Below, piece by piece: positions 27,016 through 37,086 of a DNA stretch of 64,000 nucleotides. The position numbers and the translations under genes are program-made. The notes below the pieces were generated by a model. That model was given only the letters and a program-made list of their open reading frames with translations, made no database searches and was not told where the DNA came from. The first letter of the stretch is position 1; each line of letters begins with the position of its first letter. The stretch is from Paenilisteria rustica (GTDB lineage: Bacteria; Bacillota; Bacilli; Lactobacillales; Listeriaceae): NCBI RefSeq assembly GCF_013820765.1, contig NZ_JABJVM010000010.1, positions 57,091 to 121,090 on the forward strand, written 5' to 3'.

Positions 27016-28117
27016 TTTCGAATTCTCCGCTCTGATAAAGTTTTTCTAAATTGTGGCCTTCGCGTAGTTCTCGTTCTGTTGCTCTGAAAAATGGGGTTAG
27101 TCCTTCCTTCGTTAATATGAGGTAGCAGTCTGGTCGCATGATGTTATTGCTCACCAAGTTTGTGTTATGAGATGTTAGCACTGACTGGAAGTTCTTATTT
27201 TGGAGCAGCTTTACGATATTTTCAGCAACTTCAAAATGATAGTTTGCATCGAATTCGTCGATGAAGACAAAAGAAGCATTTTCGAAATATAGAGATAGAT
27301 AGAAAATAGCTGTTAAAGAAGCTGTTCCGCCAGAAAAAACTTCAATAAATTTTACTGGTTTAGCATAGTCGATATAAATAGCTTTTTCGCCCGTCACATC
27401 TGTTTTCACGATTAATTTATCAGGAACACCATTTTGGTTGAGAAAATCTTGGAATTCTTGTACTTTATCCATCTCAATTAGCTTGGTTGTCATGGGGCTA
27501 ATTTCAGATATCATACCGATAATTCTATTAGCCTGTCCCCCAGGAGAGCTAAGCCAGATCATGGATGAAACGAAATGAATCAATGAGCGAATAGGTGAAT
27601 CGGGAGCCAAGTTACTGTTATTTGCCATGTATTTTAACACGGAAAGAGAACTATCTCGAAACTCCCAATTTAACGTAGCTAAATCGGGATAGTTCTGAAT
27701 CCCAGCGAAATCGCCTTCTTTGCTCTCGAAATTATAATCAAAAATTTTACTGCCATTGATGCTTAAACTTTCGCTGAATAGTATGTTTTTGTCTGACTTT
27801 TGATAGGTGTATTCTAAAATATGTTTATCAAATTGGAAAGTATAAGAAAAAGTGGCAGGCTCGTTGGGATTGTCTGCATTGATATAATTTTTATAGTTTG
27901 CCAAATTAACTTTATCAACCACATGGATTGTAATATCGAAAAGTGCCAAGCCTAAATTGGACTTACCTACAGCGTTTTTTCCGTAAATAAGGACATTGTT
28001 TAATAGTGAATTTTTGATGAGTGATGTGTTGAAATCGTAGTCGCCTATATCCGAAAAATCGATTATGATTTCTTCTCTAAAGTTTTTGAAGTTCTTAACT
28101 GAGAATTTTTTAAGCAT
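27005..28117 (-). CDS. SMC/ABC-type AAA ATPase of a two-gene ATPase/TOPRIM module
   Basis: 370 residues. N-terminal MLKKFSVKNFKNFREE is typical of OLD/RloA-like ATPases. Walker A is GKNAVGKS (46-53), the ABC-like signature FSGGTAS (261-267), Walker B FVFIDEFD (283-290) and the H-loop TSHNTN (315-320). No nuclease domain is fused to it; the TOPRIM protein is encoded separately downstream. Such ATPases sense phage and release or activate the partner effector. GGAGG nine bases before the ATG. The module sits between unrelated chromosomal genes. Confidence 0.82.
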   Translation of the reverse strand: MLKKFSVKNFKNFREEIIIDFSDIGDYDFNTSLIKNSLLNNVLIYGKNAVGKSNLGLALFDITIHVVDKVNLANYKNYINADNPNEPATFSYTFQFDKHILEYTYQKSDKNILFSESLSINGSKIFDYNFESKEGDFAGIQNYPDLATLNWEFRDSSLSVLKYMANNSNLAPDSPIRSLIHFVSSMIWLSSPGGQANRIIGMISEISPMTTKLIEMDKVQEFQDFLNQNGVPDKLIVKTDVTGEKAIYIDYAKPVKFIEVFSGGTASLTAIFYLSLYFENASFVFIDEFDANYHFEVAENIVKLLQNKNFQSVLTSHNTNLVSNNIMRPDCYLILTKEGLTPFFRATERELREGHNLEKLYQSGEFENDR

Positions 28118-28244
28118 GTAATTACCTCCGTTTCATAGATTGTTATTATAAGTATAGCGTATCTGTTCGTTTTTAACTATCCTTTACCTTTGAGGTGTAA
28201 AACAAAATTGAGAAGGAACATGCGTCGCTATCGGGGCGGATTTT

Positions 28245-28253
28245 TGGTACAAT
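28245..28253 (+). promoter_or_regulatory. Extended -10 promoter of the phosphohexomutase gene
   Basis: TGGTACAAT lies 40 bp before the ATG at 28293. The -35 is weak. Confidence 0.5.
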
Positions 28254-28292
28254 GAACGAGAGAATATACATAGAAATTGGAGGAATGGGATT

Positions 28293-29795
28293 ATGGCTTT
28301 GAAGGACTTGCAGAATGGCTCGGATATTAGAGGGATTGCGATTGAAACGGAGAAACACGATGTGACGTTGACGGATGAACATGTAAGCGCGATTGCGATT
28401 GGTTTTGCGGCTTGGTTGCGGGATGTGAAAAACACTGGCGAACGGCCGTCGGTAGCGATTGGGCATGATAGTCGTTTGTCTGCGGATCGTGTGAAGGACG
28501 TGCTTGTGGCGAGCTTGACGCGGTCTGGGATCGATGTCGTGGATGTTGGTTTGGCGACGACGCCGGCGATGTTTATGGCGACGCAATATGAGGATTACCA
28601 ATGTGATGCGGCGATTATGATTACGGCGAGCCATCTTCCTTATTTCTACAATGGGCTGAAATTGTTCACGAGGGACGGTGGCGCGGAACACGAGGATATT
28701 GATTATATCGTGGAGCATGCGGACGCGGTTGTTGTGGCAAAAGACGCGGGAACGGTGATGCACAAACCTTTATTGCAAAATTATGCGGCGGACTTGGTCG
28801 GCAAAATTCGCGTTGGGATTAATGACGCGGCGGATTACGCGAAACCGCTTGGTGGAAGCCATATTGTGGTGGATGCGGGAAATGGTGCGGGTGGCTTTTT
28901 TGCGACAGAAGTGTTGGCAAAGCTAGGCGCGGATATTACGGGTAGCCAGTTCCTCGATCCTGATGGGAATTTCCCGAATCATATTCCGAATCCAGATAAT
29001 AATGAGGCGATGGCAAGCTTGAAGGAAGCTGTACTCGCGAACAAGGCTGATTTAGGCGTTATTTTTGATACGGATGTGGATCGGGCGGCGATTGTGAATC
29101 GTGACGGTGAAAGTTTGAATCGGAATCCGCTGATTGCTGTGATTTCGGCGATTATTTTGGAGGAGCATCCGGGGACGACGATTGTGACGGACTCGACAAC
29201 TTCGACGCATTTGCAGGATTTCATTGAGAATCTAGGCGGGAAGCAGCACCGGTTTAAACGGGGATACCGTAACGTGATCAATGAGGCGATTCGTTTGAAT
29301 GAGGCGGGGACGCAGAGTGAGATTGCAATTGAGGTTAGTGGTCACGCGGCTTTGAAGGAGAATTATTTCTTGGATGATGGCGCGTATTTGATTGCGAAAA
29401 TCTTGATGCGTTATGCGAAATTACGCAAGGACGGCAAAGATTTGGCAGATTTGACACGGGATTTGAAAGTTCCGGCGGACAATGATGAGATTCGCCTATC
29501 GATTTTGGCAAGTAATTTTAAGGCGTATGGGTTGGCTGCTTTGGAAGATTTTAAAGGGTTTGTGGCTAAAACGGATGGCTTGGAATTGGAGCCTGTAAAC
29601 CAAGAGGGCGTAAGGGTCAACACGAGCGGCGCGTTCGGAAATGGTTGGTTCTTGTTACGTATGAGTTTACACGAGCCGGTTATGCCAGTAAACTTAGAGA
29701 GTGATGAAGTAGGCGGAGTCGATAAAATTAAGGCGGTATTGCTAGGATTCTTCGGCGAATACGAGGAAATCGATAGCGCGAGCCTGCAAAAATAA
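28293..29795 (+). CDS. Phosphomannomutase/phosphoglucomutase family enzyme
   Basis: 500 residues of the alpha-D-phosphohexomutase family. The catalytic phosphoserine lies in ITASHLPYFYNG (usually TASHNP), the Mg2+ loop is DTDVDRAAI, sugar-binding is EVSGHAALKENYFLDDGAYL, and the phosphate-binding loop is EGVRVNTS. The Leu in TASHLP departs from the common Asn and marks a plant-type-like or specialised subgroup. It interconverts hexose 1- and 6-phosphates for polysaccharide or glycolipid synthesis. GGAGGAA precedes the ATG. Apparently co-transcribed with the phosphatase 22 bp downstream. Confidence 0.87.
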   Translation: MALKDLQNGSDIRGIAIETEKHDVTLTDEHVSAIAIGFAAWLRDVKNTGERPSVAIGHDSRLSADRVKDVLVASLTRSGIDVVDVGLATTPAMFMATQYEDYQCDAAIMITASHLPYFYNGLKLFTRDGGAEHEDIDYIVEHADAVVVAKDAGTVMHKPLLQNYAADLVGKIRVGINDAADYAKPLGGSHIVVDAGNGAGGFFATEVLAKLGADITGSQFLDPDGNFPNHIPNPDNNEAMASLKEAVLANKADLGVIFDTDVDRAAIVNRDGESLNRNPLIAVISAIILEEHPGTTIVTDSTTSTHLQDFIENLGGKQHRFKRGYRNVINEAIRLNEAGTQSEIAIEVSGHAALKENYFLDDGAYLIAKILMRYAKLRKDGKDLADLTRDLKVPADNDEIRLSILASNFKAYGLAALEDFKGFVAKTDGLELEPVNQEGVRVNTSGAFGNGWFLLRMSLHEPVMPVNLESDEVGGVDKIKAVLLGFFGEYEEIDSASLQK

Positions 29796-29817
29796 GCCAA
29801 TAGAAGGAATGAGAAGT

Positions 29818-30579
29818 ATGATTGATATACATTGCCACATCTTGAACCAGTTGGATGACGGACCAAAAACGGAAACAGGCAGTCTTGCCATGGCACAACA
29901 AGCAATAGCAGAGGGTTTCACGGATATCATTGCAACGCCGCATCATTTGAAAGGCGATTATTTTAATCTGCGGCCTTCTGTGGCAGAGCATGTGGCGGAG
30001 CTGAACGAGGCGATTAAGGATAACGGAATGGAGCTGCAAGTGCATATTGGGCAGGAAGTGCGCTTGCATGGCGAAATTATTGAAGGCTTGAAAAATGGGG
30101 ACTTGGCGTCGCTTGCGGGTAGCCGTTATGTGTTGATTGAGTTCCCGACGCAGAGTATTCCAGTGTTCACAGAGCAATTGTTTTATGATTTGCAGATGGC
30201 GGGATATGTACCGGTTATTGCCCATCCAGAGCGGAATTTCGAGATTATGGAGAATCCAGAACGGTTGTATGATTTTGTATCGCACGGGGCTCTGGCGCAG
30301 CTTACTTGGTCGAGCTTAGACGGTAAGTTTGGGAAAAAGTCGAAGAAATCAAGCGAGGTTTTGCTGGAAAATCAGTTGGTACATTTTTTGGCAACGGATG
30401 CGCATGATACGGTTCGTAGACCACTTTTGCATAAAGACATTGAAGAGCGATTGGTGAAGAAGATTGGTTCGCGTTATGTGGATTACTTAAAAGGAAATGG
30501 CGCGAAAGTACTTAAAAATGACGTGATTGTTGCGGAGGATTATTCGATGCCATCGCAAAAACGTTTTTTCTTGTTTTAA
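29818..30579 (+). CDS. CpsB/YwqE-type PHP-domain tyrosine phosphatase
   Basis: 253 residues. The PHP metal ligands are visible: MIDIHCHILNQLDDGP, ATPHH, GQEVRL, VIAHPERN, and ATDAHDTVRRP at the C-terminal side. These match the Mn-dependent phosphatases CpsB and YwqE that dephosphorylate polysaccharide-assembly tyrosine kinases. No CpsC/D kinase or capsule genes are nearby; the adjacent phosphohexomutase still points to polysaccharide metabolism. ATG 29818 is chosen because AAGGA sits nine bases away. Followed by a terminator. Confidence 0.85.
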   Translation: MIDIHCHILNQLDDGPKTETGSLAMAQQAIAEGFTDIIATPHHLKGDYFNLRPSVAEHVAELNEAIKDNGMELQVHIGQEVRLHGEIIEGLKNGDLASLAGSRYVLIEFPTQSIPVFTEQLFYDLQMAGYVPVIAHPERNFEIMENPERLYDFVSHGALAQLTWSSLDGKFGKKSKKSSEVLLENQLVHFLATDAHDTVRRPLLHKDIEERLVKKIGSRYVDYLKGNGAKVLKNDVIVAEDYSMPSQKRFFLF

Positions 30580-30599
30580 GGTAGTGGAATAAAAGGCAG

Positions 30600-30640
30600 A
30601 GCTGGTGGGGACGGTTAGTTCATGTTCTTGCCGGCTTTTT
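30600..30640 (+). terminator. Terminator after the phosphatase gene
   Basis: AGCTGGTGGGGA pairs with TTCTTGCCGGCT (12 bp with G-U pairs), followed by TTTTTG. The remaining gap up to pth holds only the pth promoter. Confidence 0.72.
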
Positions 30641-30870
30641 GTTTACTAGCGGATAATAAAAAATGGGGTAGTTAGGCTGACATAAATGGAAATAGCGATG
30701 GAGTAGAAGAGGTCGTTAATGCTCAGCGAATTTGATTTAATAAATTTCAGGGGGATCGCTCTTTGGATGCTTTACTGAACGAGGTATAACCAATGTAGAA
30801 TATAATTTGCAAGGGAAAGTGTTCATTTTTGTTCTGCTAAAAGACATCCCTTTCTTACAGCGGCGAACCG

Positions 30871-30879
30871 TGGTATAAT
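30871..30879 (+). promoter_or_regulatory. Extended -10 promoter of pth
   Basis: TGGTATAAT is a consensus extended -10, 70 bp before the pth ATG. No strong -35 is visible. Confidence 0.65.
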
Positions 30880-30948
30880 CAAACAAACGCATAGTCGTAA
30901 ACAACCATTTCATTAGTGAAGTGGTTTAATTCATTGAGGAGAGTCGTT

Positions 30949-31503
30949 ATGAAAATGATTGTTGGACTCGGAAATCCGGGTAAAAAATATGAGCGTACTA
31001 GGCATAATGTCGGCTTTATGGTCGTCGATGAGCTTAGTTTTAGATATCAAACGCCTTGGAAGAAGTCGAAATTTAATGGGATGACGAGTAGTATCGTTGT
31101 AAATGGCGAGAAAATGTTGCTCGTGAAACCGTTAACTTTTATGAATCTTTCAGGGGAATGTGTGCGTCCATTAATGGATTATTATGATATTTCAGTCGAT
31201 GATGTGATGATTGTGTATGATGATCTGGACTTGCCTACTGGGAAAATTAGACTTAGACAAAAGGGTAGCGCGGGTGGTCATAATGGGATGAAGTCACTGA
31301 TTCAGCATCTGAAAACGCAGGATTTCAACAGGATTCGTGTTGGCGTGGATCGACCTGCAAACGGTGATATTATTAATTACGTGCTTGGGGATTTCCCAAA
31401 GTCGGAGCAAGCGGATATTATCGATGCGATTAAGAAGAGTGCAGATGCCGTGGAAGCTTGGTCAAATAAAGGTTTTGCAGAAGTTATGAATCAATTTAAC
31501 TAG
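30949..31503 (+). CDS. pth: Peptidyl-tRNA hydrolase
   Basis: 184 residues. Pth releases peptides from prematurely dropped peptidyl-tRNA. Motifs: [21 protein letters not shown] with the catalytic His, [42 protein letters not shown], and [14 protein letters not shown] 30949 is preceded by GAGGAGAG and gives the usual N-terminus; the longer frame would add eleven unsupported residues. Starts the conserved pth-mfd cluster. Confidence 0.95.
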   Translation: MKMIVGLGNPGKKYERTRHNVGFMVVDELSFRYQTPWKKSKFNGMTSSIVVNGEKMLLVKPLTFMNLSGECVRPLMDYYDISVDDVMIVYDDLDLPTGKIRLRQKGSAGGHNGMKSLIQHLKTQDFNRIRVGVDRPANGDIINYVLGDFPKSEQADIIDAIKKSADAVEAWSNKGFAEVMNQFN

Positions 31504-31550
31504 TGACTAGTTGCCGGATTATTTCGGCGAGAAATTTAGATGGAATATTC

Positions 31551-31782
31551 AAAAAAGGAGGCCTTTTAGCTTGAAAGAATAATGTTTTTTTGGTAAGGCT
31601 AAGATTATGCTTTAAACAAATCGAGCGAAAGCGTTTGTATTTCATCTGTTTGGTGGAAGCCGGAAGCGGAATGTACGACTGTACATGAGAACCGGAAGTC
31701 CACCAGACAGATGAAATGCGAACGCTTGCCGCCGATTTATTATGGATAGGAAACATATCAAGAGAAAAAGGAGGCCTTTTAG
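31551..31782 (+). repeat. Long imperfect hairpin flanked by direct repeats of the mfd ribosome-binding site
   Basis: AAAAAGGAGGCCTTTTAG occurs at 31552-31569 and again at 31765-31782, each followed by a start-like TTGAAAG or GTGAAAG. Between them, 31618-31740 folds into a ~45-bp hairpin: 31628-31660 against 31693-31731, with TTTCATCTGT / ACAGATGAAA at its core and an inner ATGTAC/GTACAT stem. Several differences between the arms are T opposite G, so they pair in the plus-strand RNA only. Confidence 0.85.
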
Positions 31783-31783
31783 T

Positions 31784-34700
31784 GTGAAAGGATTGCAACA
31801 GCTTGTCTATGAACAAAAAGATATTCGTGGCGTTATAAAAGAATTGGATGAAAAGGGGAAATCGCAATTAGTAACGGGGCTTTCGGGTTCGAGTCGTGCG
31901 TTATTTGCCAGTGTTATGGAGGGCGGGACGCAGCGACCGGTTATTTTTGTAACGCATAATTTATATCATGCTCAGAAATTATACGATGATTTGTCGACTT
32001 TGGTGGACAGTGATCGTCTTTACTTATATCCGGCCGATGAGTTGATTTCGTCGGAACTTAGTATTTCAAGTCCAGAACTTCGGGGGCAGCGTGTGGAGGT
32101 ACTACAATTTCTGCTGTCTAGAAAACCGGGGATTGTGATTGTGCCTGTTTCTGGGATGCGCAAAATTTTGCCGCCGGTTTCGATTTGGGAGAAGTATAAT
32201 ATTTCGCTGATTCAAGGCTCGGAAATTGAGCCTGAGGTGTTGCAGAGCCAGCTCATAACGATGGGTTATTCGAGAAGTGATATGGTCAACACGCCGGGCG
32301 AGTTTAGTATTCGTGGCGGGATTATTGATATTTATCCGATTACGGAGGAGCACCCGATTCGGATGGAGTTATTTGATACGGAAGTGGAGTCGTTGCGCTT
32401 CTTTGACGTTGATTCGCAGCGGTCGATTGAGACGGTGGAGGAATTCCGCTTGGTGCCTGCGACGGAGATTTTGCTTGAGCCGGCGTTTTTCCCGGATTTG
32501 GTAACGCGGATTGAGAAAAAACTAGCGCAGACGTTGAAACAGATGGCGGGCGAAAAAGATAAGCAGCAATTGGTGGAAAACTTGGAAGAGGATTTGGAGT
32601 TGCTTCGTGACGGCCAAAAACCGGATATGTTTTTCAAATATATTGGGATGTGTTATCCGGATCCAGCTTCGTTACTGGACTATGTGCCGCAAAACTCGAT
32701 TTTGTTATTTGATGAATTTGCGCGGATTCAGGAGACGGATGAGCGTTTAGAAAAAGAGGAAGCGGAGTGGCAAACGGAGACGTTGGAACGGTTGGAGACG
32801 ATTCGTGACACGAAGATGAGTCACAATTTCCGAGCACTTTTGGAAACGGATCGCTTGTCACGGATTTATTTGTCGTTGTTCCAAAAAACGCCGAGCAGTG
32901 TGCGGATTGCGAAGATGACGAACATTGTTTATAAGCAAATGCAGCAATTCCATGGCCAGATGAGTGTTTTGAAAACGGAGATGGATAGTTGGTCGAAAAA
33001 TAATTATGCGGTTGTGATTTTGGCGCCGACGATTGAGCGTGCTGAGAAAATGAAGCAGACGTTGGCGGATTATGAGATGGAAAGCGTGATTTTAAAGGAC
33101 GAGTCGGAGGTTCCGAAGTTTGGCCAGACGCAATTTGTGCTCGGTAGTTTGCAAAATGGGTTTGAGTTGCCTCTCGCCAAGGTTGTTTTTATTAGTGAGA
33201 CGGAACTGTTTAATAATAAGAAGCAGCAGAAGCCGAAGAAGCGGCAGAAATTGTCGAATGCGGAGCGGATTCAGAGTTATTCGGAGCTGAAGGTTGGCGA
33301 TTATGTAGTTCACGTGAATCATGGGATTGCGCGCTATGTTGGGATGGAAACGCTGGATATTAACGGTGTGCATAAGGATTACTTGTTGTTGATGTACCAA
33401 GGCGATGATAAGCTATTTATCCCGGTGGAGCAGCTGGAGCTCGTGCAAAAATATGTTGGTTCAGAAGGCAAGGCGCCGAAGTTGAACAAGCTTGGTGGCG
33501 CGGAGTGGAAACGTGTGAAGACGCGGGTTCAGGCTTCTGTGCAAGATATTGCGGATGATTTGATTAAATTGTACGCCGAACGTGAGGCGGAGCGTGGTTA
33601 TGGCTATAGCCCTGACGGCGAAATGATGCGTGAATTTGAAGATGCGTTTCCGTACCAGGCGACGGAGGATCAGCTGCGTTCGATTATGGAAATCAAGAAG
33701 GATATGGAACGCGAACGGCCAATGGATCGCTTGCTTGTCGGGGACGTTGGTTATGGGAAAACGGAGGTTGCGCTGCGTGCGGCGTTTAAGGCAATGATGG
33801 ACGGGAAACAGGTAGCGTTCCTTGTGCCGACAACGATTCTGGCGCAGCAACATTATGAAACGATGAAGGAGCGGTTCCAAGGATTCCCGATTGAGGTCGG
33901 GTTGTTGAGCCGTTTCCGGACGCGTAAACAGCAGAACGAGACGCTAAAAGGGTTGAAGTCGGGTCACGTGGACATTGTGGTCGGGACGCATCGCCTGCTT
34001 TCGAAGGATGTGGAATACCATGATTTGGGATTCCTTGTCATCGATGAGGAGCAGCGGTTTGGCGTGACGCATAAGGAGAAGATTAAGCATATCCGGTCGA
34101 AAATTGATGTGTTGACGCTGACGGCGACGCCGATTCCGCGGACGCTCCATATGTCGATGCTCGGTGTGCGTGATTTGTCGGTCATTGAGACGCCTCCTGC
34201 GAACCGTTTTCCAGTGCAAACCTATGTGGTGGAGCAGAATAACGTGTTGATTCGGGAAGCGATTGAGCGGGAATTGGCACGTGACGGTCAAGTTTTCTTC
34301 CTGCATAACCGGGTAGATTCGATTTTACAAAAGGCGGATGAGATTAAGATGCTCGTTCCTGATGCGCGAGTTGCTGTGGCGCATGGTCAGATGACGGAAA
34401 CGGAGCTTGAGTCTGTGATTTTGAGTTTCCTTGAGGGCGAATATGATGTCTTGGTGACGACGACGATCATTGAAACGGGTGTTGATATTCCGAATGTGAA
34501 TACGTTATTCGTTCAAAACGCGGACCATATGGGACTTTCTCAGCTGTATCAGTTGCGTGGTCGTGTTGGCCGTTGGAACCGGATTGCCTATGCCTATTTC
34601 ATGTATCAGAAGGATAAAATTTTGCGTGAAGAGGCTGAAAAAAGATTGCAGGCCATTAAAGAATTTACGGAGCTTGGTTCTGGGTTCAAAATTGCGATGC

Positions 34701-35329
34701 GTGACTTGTCGATTCGTGGCGCCGGTAATATTTTAGGATCGCAACAACATGGCTTTATTGACTCGGTTGGATTTGATTTGTATTCGCAAATGTTGCAAGA
34801 AGCGATTGCGGCGCGTCAGCCTAAAGAGGACCATGAAAAAATTGTGCCGGTGGAGATTGATATCACGGTGGATGCGTACATTCCGGAGCATTATATCCAG
34901 GATGGTCGACAAAAAATCGAGATGTACAAACGTTTCCGGACGGTGCTTGATATGGATGACTTGGAGGAATTGCGTTCGGACATGATGGATCGGTTCGGCG
35001 AATATCCAGAGCAAGTGGAATATTTATTCACGATTACGGAGCTGAAAGTCTATGCGATGCGAGTTGGTATTGAGTCGATAAAACAAGATGCGACGAAGAT
35101 TACGATTCAATTTTCTGACGAGGGTACGCAAAATATGCGCGGTGACATGGTGATGCAAGTTATCGGTGAATATGGTCGTCAGATTGGCGTTGGCATGGAT
35201 GGTCAGCAACTTAGAATTACGGTGAACGTTGGCACGAAGCCGCTTCAAGAATGGCTATTCGAACTGAAAACATTGACGGACAAACTTTCAGAAGCGAAAA
35301 AAGAAGTCGCAGAATCGAAAGCAGAGTAA
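31784..35329 (+). CDS. mfd: Transcription-repair coupling factor Mfd
   Basis: 1,181 residues from GTG 31784 (AAAAAGGAGG eight bases before). The frame extends to an ATG at 31742, but those 14 residues come from the hairpin insert. Domains in order: UvrB-like damage-recognition region (~1-400), RNA-polymerase-interacting CarD-like domain ([24 protein letters not shown]), RecG-like helicase with Walker [22 protein letters not shown] box, [12 protein letters not shown], and GRVGRWNR with Trp where Mfd usually has SNR. C-terminal TRCF domain. It pushes stalled RNA polymerase off lesions and recruits UvrA. Confidence 0.95.
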   Translation: MKGLQQLVYEQKDIRGVIKELDEKGKSQLVTGLSGSSRALFASVMEGGTQRPVIFVTHNLYHAQKLYDDLSTLVDSDRLYLYPADELISSELSISSPELRGQRVEVLQFLLSRKPGIVIVPVSGMRKILPPVSIWEKYNISLIQGSEIEPEVLQSQLITMGYSRSDMVNTPGEFSIRGGIIDIYPITEEHPIRMELFDTEVESLRFFDVDSQRSIETVEEFRLVPATEILLEPAFFPDLVTRIEKKLAQTLKQMAGEKDKQQLVENLEEDLELLRDGQKPDMFFKYIGMCYPDPASLLDYVPQNSILLFDEFARIQETDERLEKEEAEWQTETLERLETIRDTKMSHNFRALLETDRLSRIYLSLFQKTPSSVRIAKMTNIVYKQMQQFHGQMSVLKTEMDSWSKNNYAVVILAPTIERAEKMKQTLADYEMESVILKDESEVPKFGQTQFVLGSLQNGFELPLAKVVFISETELFNNKKQQKPKKRQKLSNAERIQSYSELKVGDYVVHVNHGIARYVGMETLDINGVHKDYLLLMYQGDDKLFIPVEQLELVQKYVGSEGKAPKLNKLGGAEWKRVKTRVQASVQDIADDLIKLYAEREAERGYGYSPDGEMMREFEDAFPYQATEDQLRSIMEIKKDMERERPMDRLLVGDVGYGKTEVALRAAFKAMMDGKQVAFLVPTTILAQQHYETMKERFQGFPIEVGLLSRFRTRKQQNETLKGLKSGHVDIVVGTHRLLSKDVEYHDLGFLVIDEEQRFGVTHKEKIKHIRSKIDVLTLTATPIPRTLHMSMLGVRDLSVIETPPANRFPVQTYVVEQNNVLIREAIERELARDGQVFFLHNRVDSILQKADEIKMLVPDARVAVAHGQMTETELESVILSFLEGEYDVLVTTTIIETGVDIPNVNTLFVQNADHMGLSQLYQLRGRVGRWNRIAYAYFMYQKDKILREEAEKRLQAIKEFTELGSGFKIAMRDLSIRGAGNILGSQQHGFIDSVGFDLYSQMLQEAIAARQPKEDHEKIVPVEIDITVDAYIPEHYIQDGRQKIEMYKRFRTVLDMDDLEELRSDMMDRFGEYPEQVEYLFTITELKVYAMRVGIESIKQDATKITIQFSDEGTQNMRGDMVMQVIGEYGRQIGVGMDGQQLRITVNVGTKPLQEWLFELKTLTDKLSEAKKEVAESKAE

Positions 35330-35368
35330 ATTCCTATCTAAAATTATAGACGAGGCGGTGGCGTACAA

Positions 35369-36940
35369 ATGGCTCAGACGACAATTAAGAACTTAATGAA
35401 AGGCGCAGTTTGGCTAACCCTTGCGTCACTGCTTTCTAAAATACTTAGCGCGGTATACCGTATCCCTTTCCAAAATATGGTTGGGGATATTGGTCTGTAC
35501 ATATTTCAACAAGTATATCCGATCTACGGAATTGCGATGACGCTAGCTTTGGCCGGATTTCCAATCATTGTTTCACGAATGATTGCCGAGGAAAACGATG
35601 AGGCTAAACGAAAGGATATTTTCCAGTCAGCACTACAAGTCATGATTGGTGTCGGTATATTTTTCTTCCTTATTATTTTCTTTGGAGCTGAGATGATCGC
35701 CAGTGTCATGGGTGATCTCCATTTGACTATTCTCATTCGCGTCATCAGTTTCGCCTTTTTATTAATGCCGTTTCTGGCAATTTTTCGTGGTTTTTTCCAA
35801 GGACATGAGCAGATGATCCCGACTGCGGTTTCGCAAACGATTGAACAATTAGTGCGAGTTGTCATTATTATCGCCGGAGCAACAGGTTCCGTCGCACTTG
35901 GTTGGAATCTTTACATGACTGGCGCCGTTGCAATGAGCGGTGCAGTTGTTGGTGGTTTTGGCGCGCTCGGGACACTCTTTTATTTTTACTGGCGCCATAA
36001 ACCGGAACAGATTACCTTTTCAAAAAAATGGGCCAGCGTGAAGTTCGTCAAACGTTTCTTAGCGCAGAGTATTGCGGTCTGTACAACGAGTGCCATGCTG
36101 ATTTTGTTCCAACTGCTAGATTCTTTCCAAGTTTATAGCTTGATGGTGGATTCAGGAATCAATGACACGGCGGCAAAAGAATTGAAAGGAGTCTACGATC
36201 GCGGACAGCCACTTTTGCAGTTAGGCTTAGTACTGTGCATGGGTCTCGCGCTCGCCATCGTGCCAATGATTACGTCCTCAAAAGCACGCGGTGAAACAAA
36301 AGAATTACGACGCTCCGTCCTGCTCATCATCAAGCTCACCATCTTACTTTCAGGCGCAGCAACACTCGGCTTAATCGCAATCATGCGTCCAACAAACCAG
36401 ATGCTATTCGAAACAGCGGCCGGAACTGGCGTGCTCCAAGTCTTCATCCTATCCCTGTTCCTAAGCTCGCTCATCGTCACCACGAGCAGCATTCTTCAAG
36501 GATTCGGCAATATGGCTGGGCCCGCCGTCGCAGTCTGCGTCGGACTCATCATCAAGCTCATCGCGAACGCTATCCTCGTACCGCGCTTCGCCACATACGG
36601 CGCTTCGTGGTCCACCGTCATCGGGTTAGGCGCAACACTTCTCGTTTGCTACATCCTGCTAAAACGCCAGCTCCCAATCCCGTTCATCCGTAAAAACATG
36701 ATCGGTTGGGCACTCATCGCGTTCGCAGCAATGGTCATCGTCCCCGTCATGTGGGAAGCATTCTGGCCACTTACGAGTCGCTTGGGAAGCGCGATCCAAG
36801 CCTTATTTGGTGCCCTAATCGGAGGAACCATCTTTTTCTACTGCATCATCAAATTCCGATTACTCACCACCCGCGACCTCGTCTACATGCCATTTGGTTC
36901 AAAGCTGATGTGGCTCGCCAACAAAATCCACAAGAGGTAG
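35369..36940 (+). CDS. MOP-superfamily polysaccharide flippase (YabM/SpoVB-like)
   Basis: 523 residues with about 14 membrane helices. N-terminal TTIKNLMKGAVWLTLASLLSKILSAVYRIPFQNMVGDIGLYIFQQVYPIY is the PST/SpoVB family signature. It corresponds by position to lmo0215 in L. monocytogenes. Likely a lipid-linked glycan or lipid II flippase, substrate not proven. It starts 40 bp after mfd. Codon choice changes from G/T-rich at the 5' end to strongly C/A-rich after ~36.0 kb. Confidence 0.88.
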   Translation: MAQTTIKNLMKGAVWLTLASLLSKILSAVYRIPFQNMVGDIGLYIFQQVYPIYGIAMTLALAGFPIIVSRMIAEENDEAKRKDIFQSALQVMIGVGIFFFLIIFFGAEMIASVMGDLHLTILIRVISFAFLLMPFLAIFRGFFQGHEQMIPTAVSQTIEQLVRVVIIIAGATGSVALGWNLYMTGAVAMSGAVVGGFGALGTLFYFYWRHKPEQITFSKKWASVKFVKRFLAQSIAVCTTSAMLILFQLLDSFQVYSLMVDSGINDTAAKELKGVYDRGQPLLQLGLVLCMGLALAIVPMITSSKARGETKELRRSVLLIIKLTILLSGAATLGLIAIMRPTNQMLFETAAGTGVLQVFILSLFLSSLIVTTSSILQGFGNMAGPAVAVCVGLIIKLIANAILVPRFATYGASWSTVIGLGATLLVCYILLKRQLPIPFIRKNMIGWALIAFAAMVIVPVMWEAFWPLTSRLGSAIQALFGALIGGTIFFYCIIKFRLLTTRDLVYMPFGSKLMWLANKIHKR

Positions 36941-37086
36941 TGTTTGGTGGCTCAATCCGAAAAACCGGCGGCAAGCGCTCGGTTAGCGTTGCATCGTGTT
37001 TAGGGGAAAACATTTAAGATAGTTGCAATTTCACATCAATCATGCGAAGATAAAGATAAATTTTACGAGCAAAGGATGGATGAACA

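Noticed and set aside
31742..31783. ATG 14 codons upstream of the chosen mfd start
   Set aside because: These codons belong to the hairpin insert; the ribosome-binding site fits GTG 31784 and the family N-terminus begins there.
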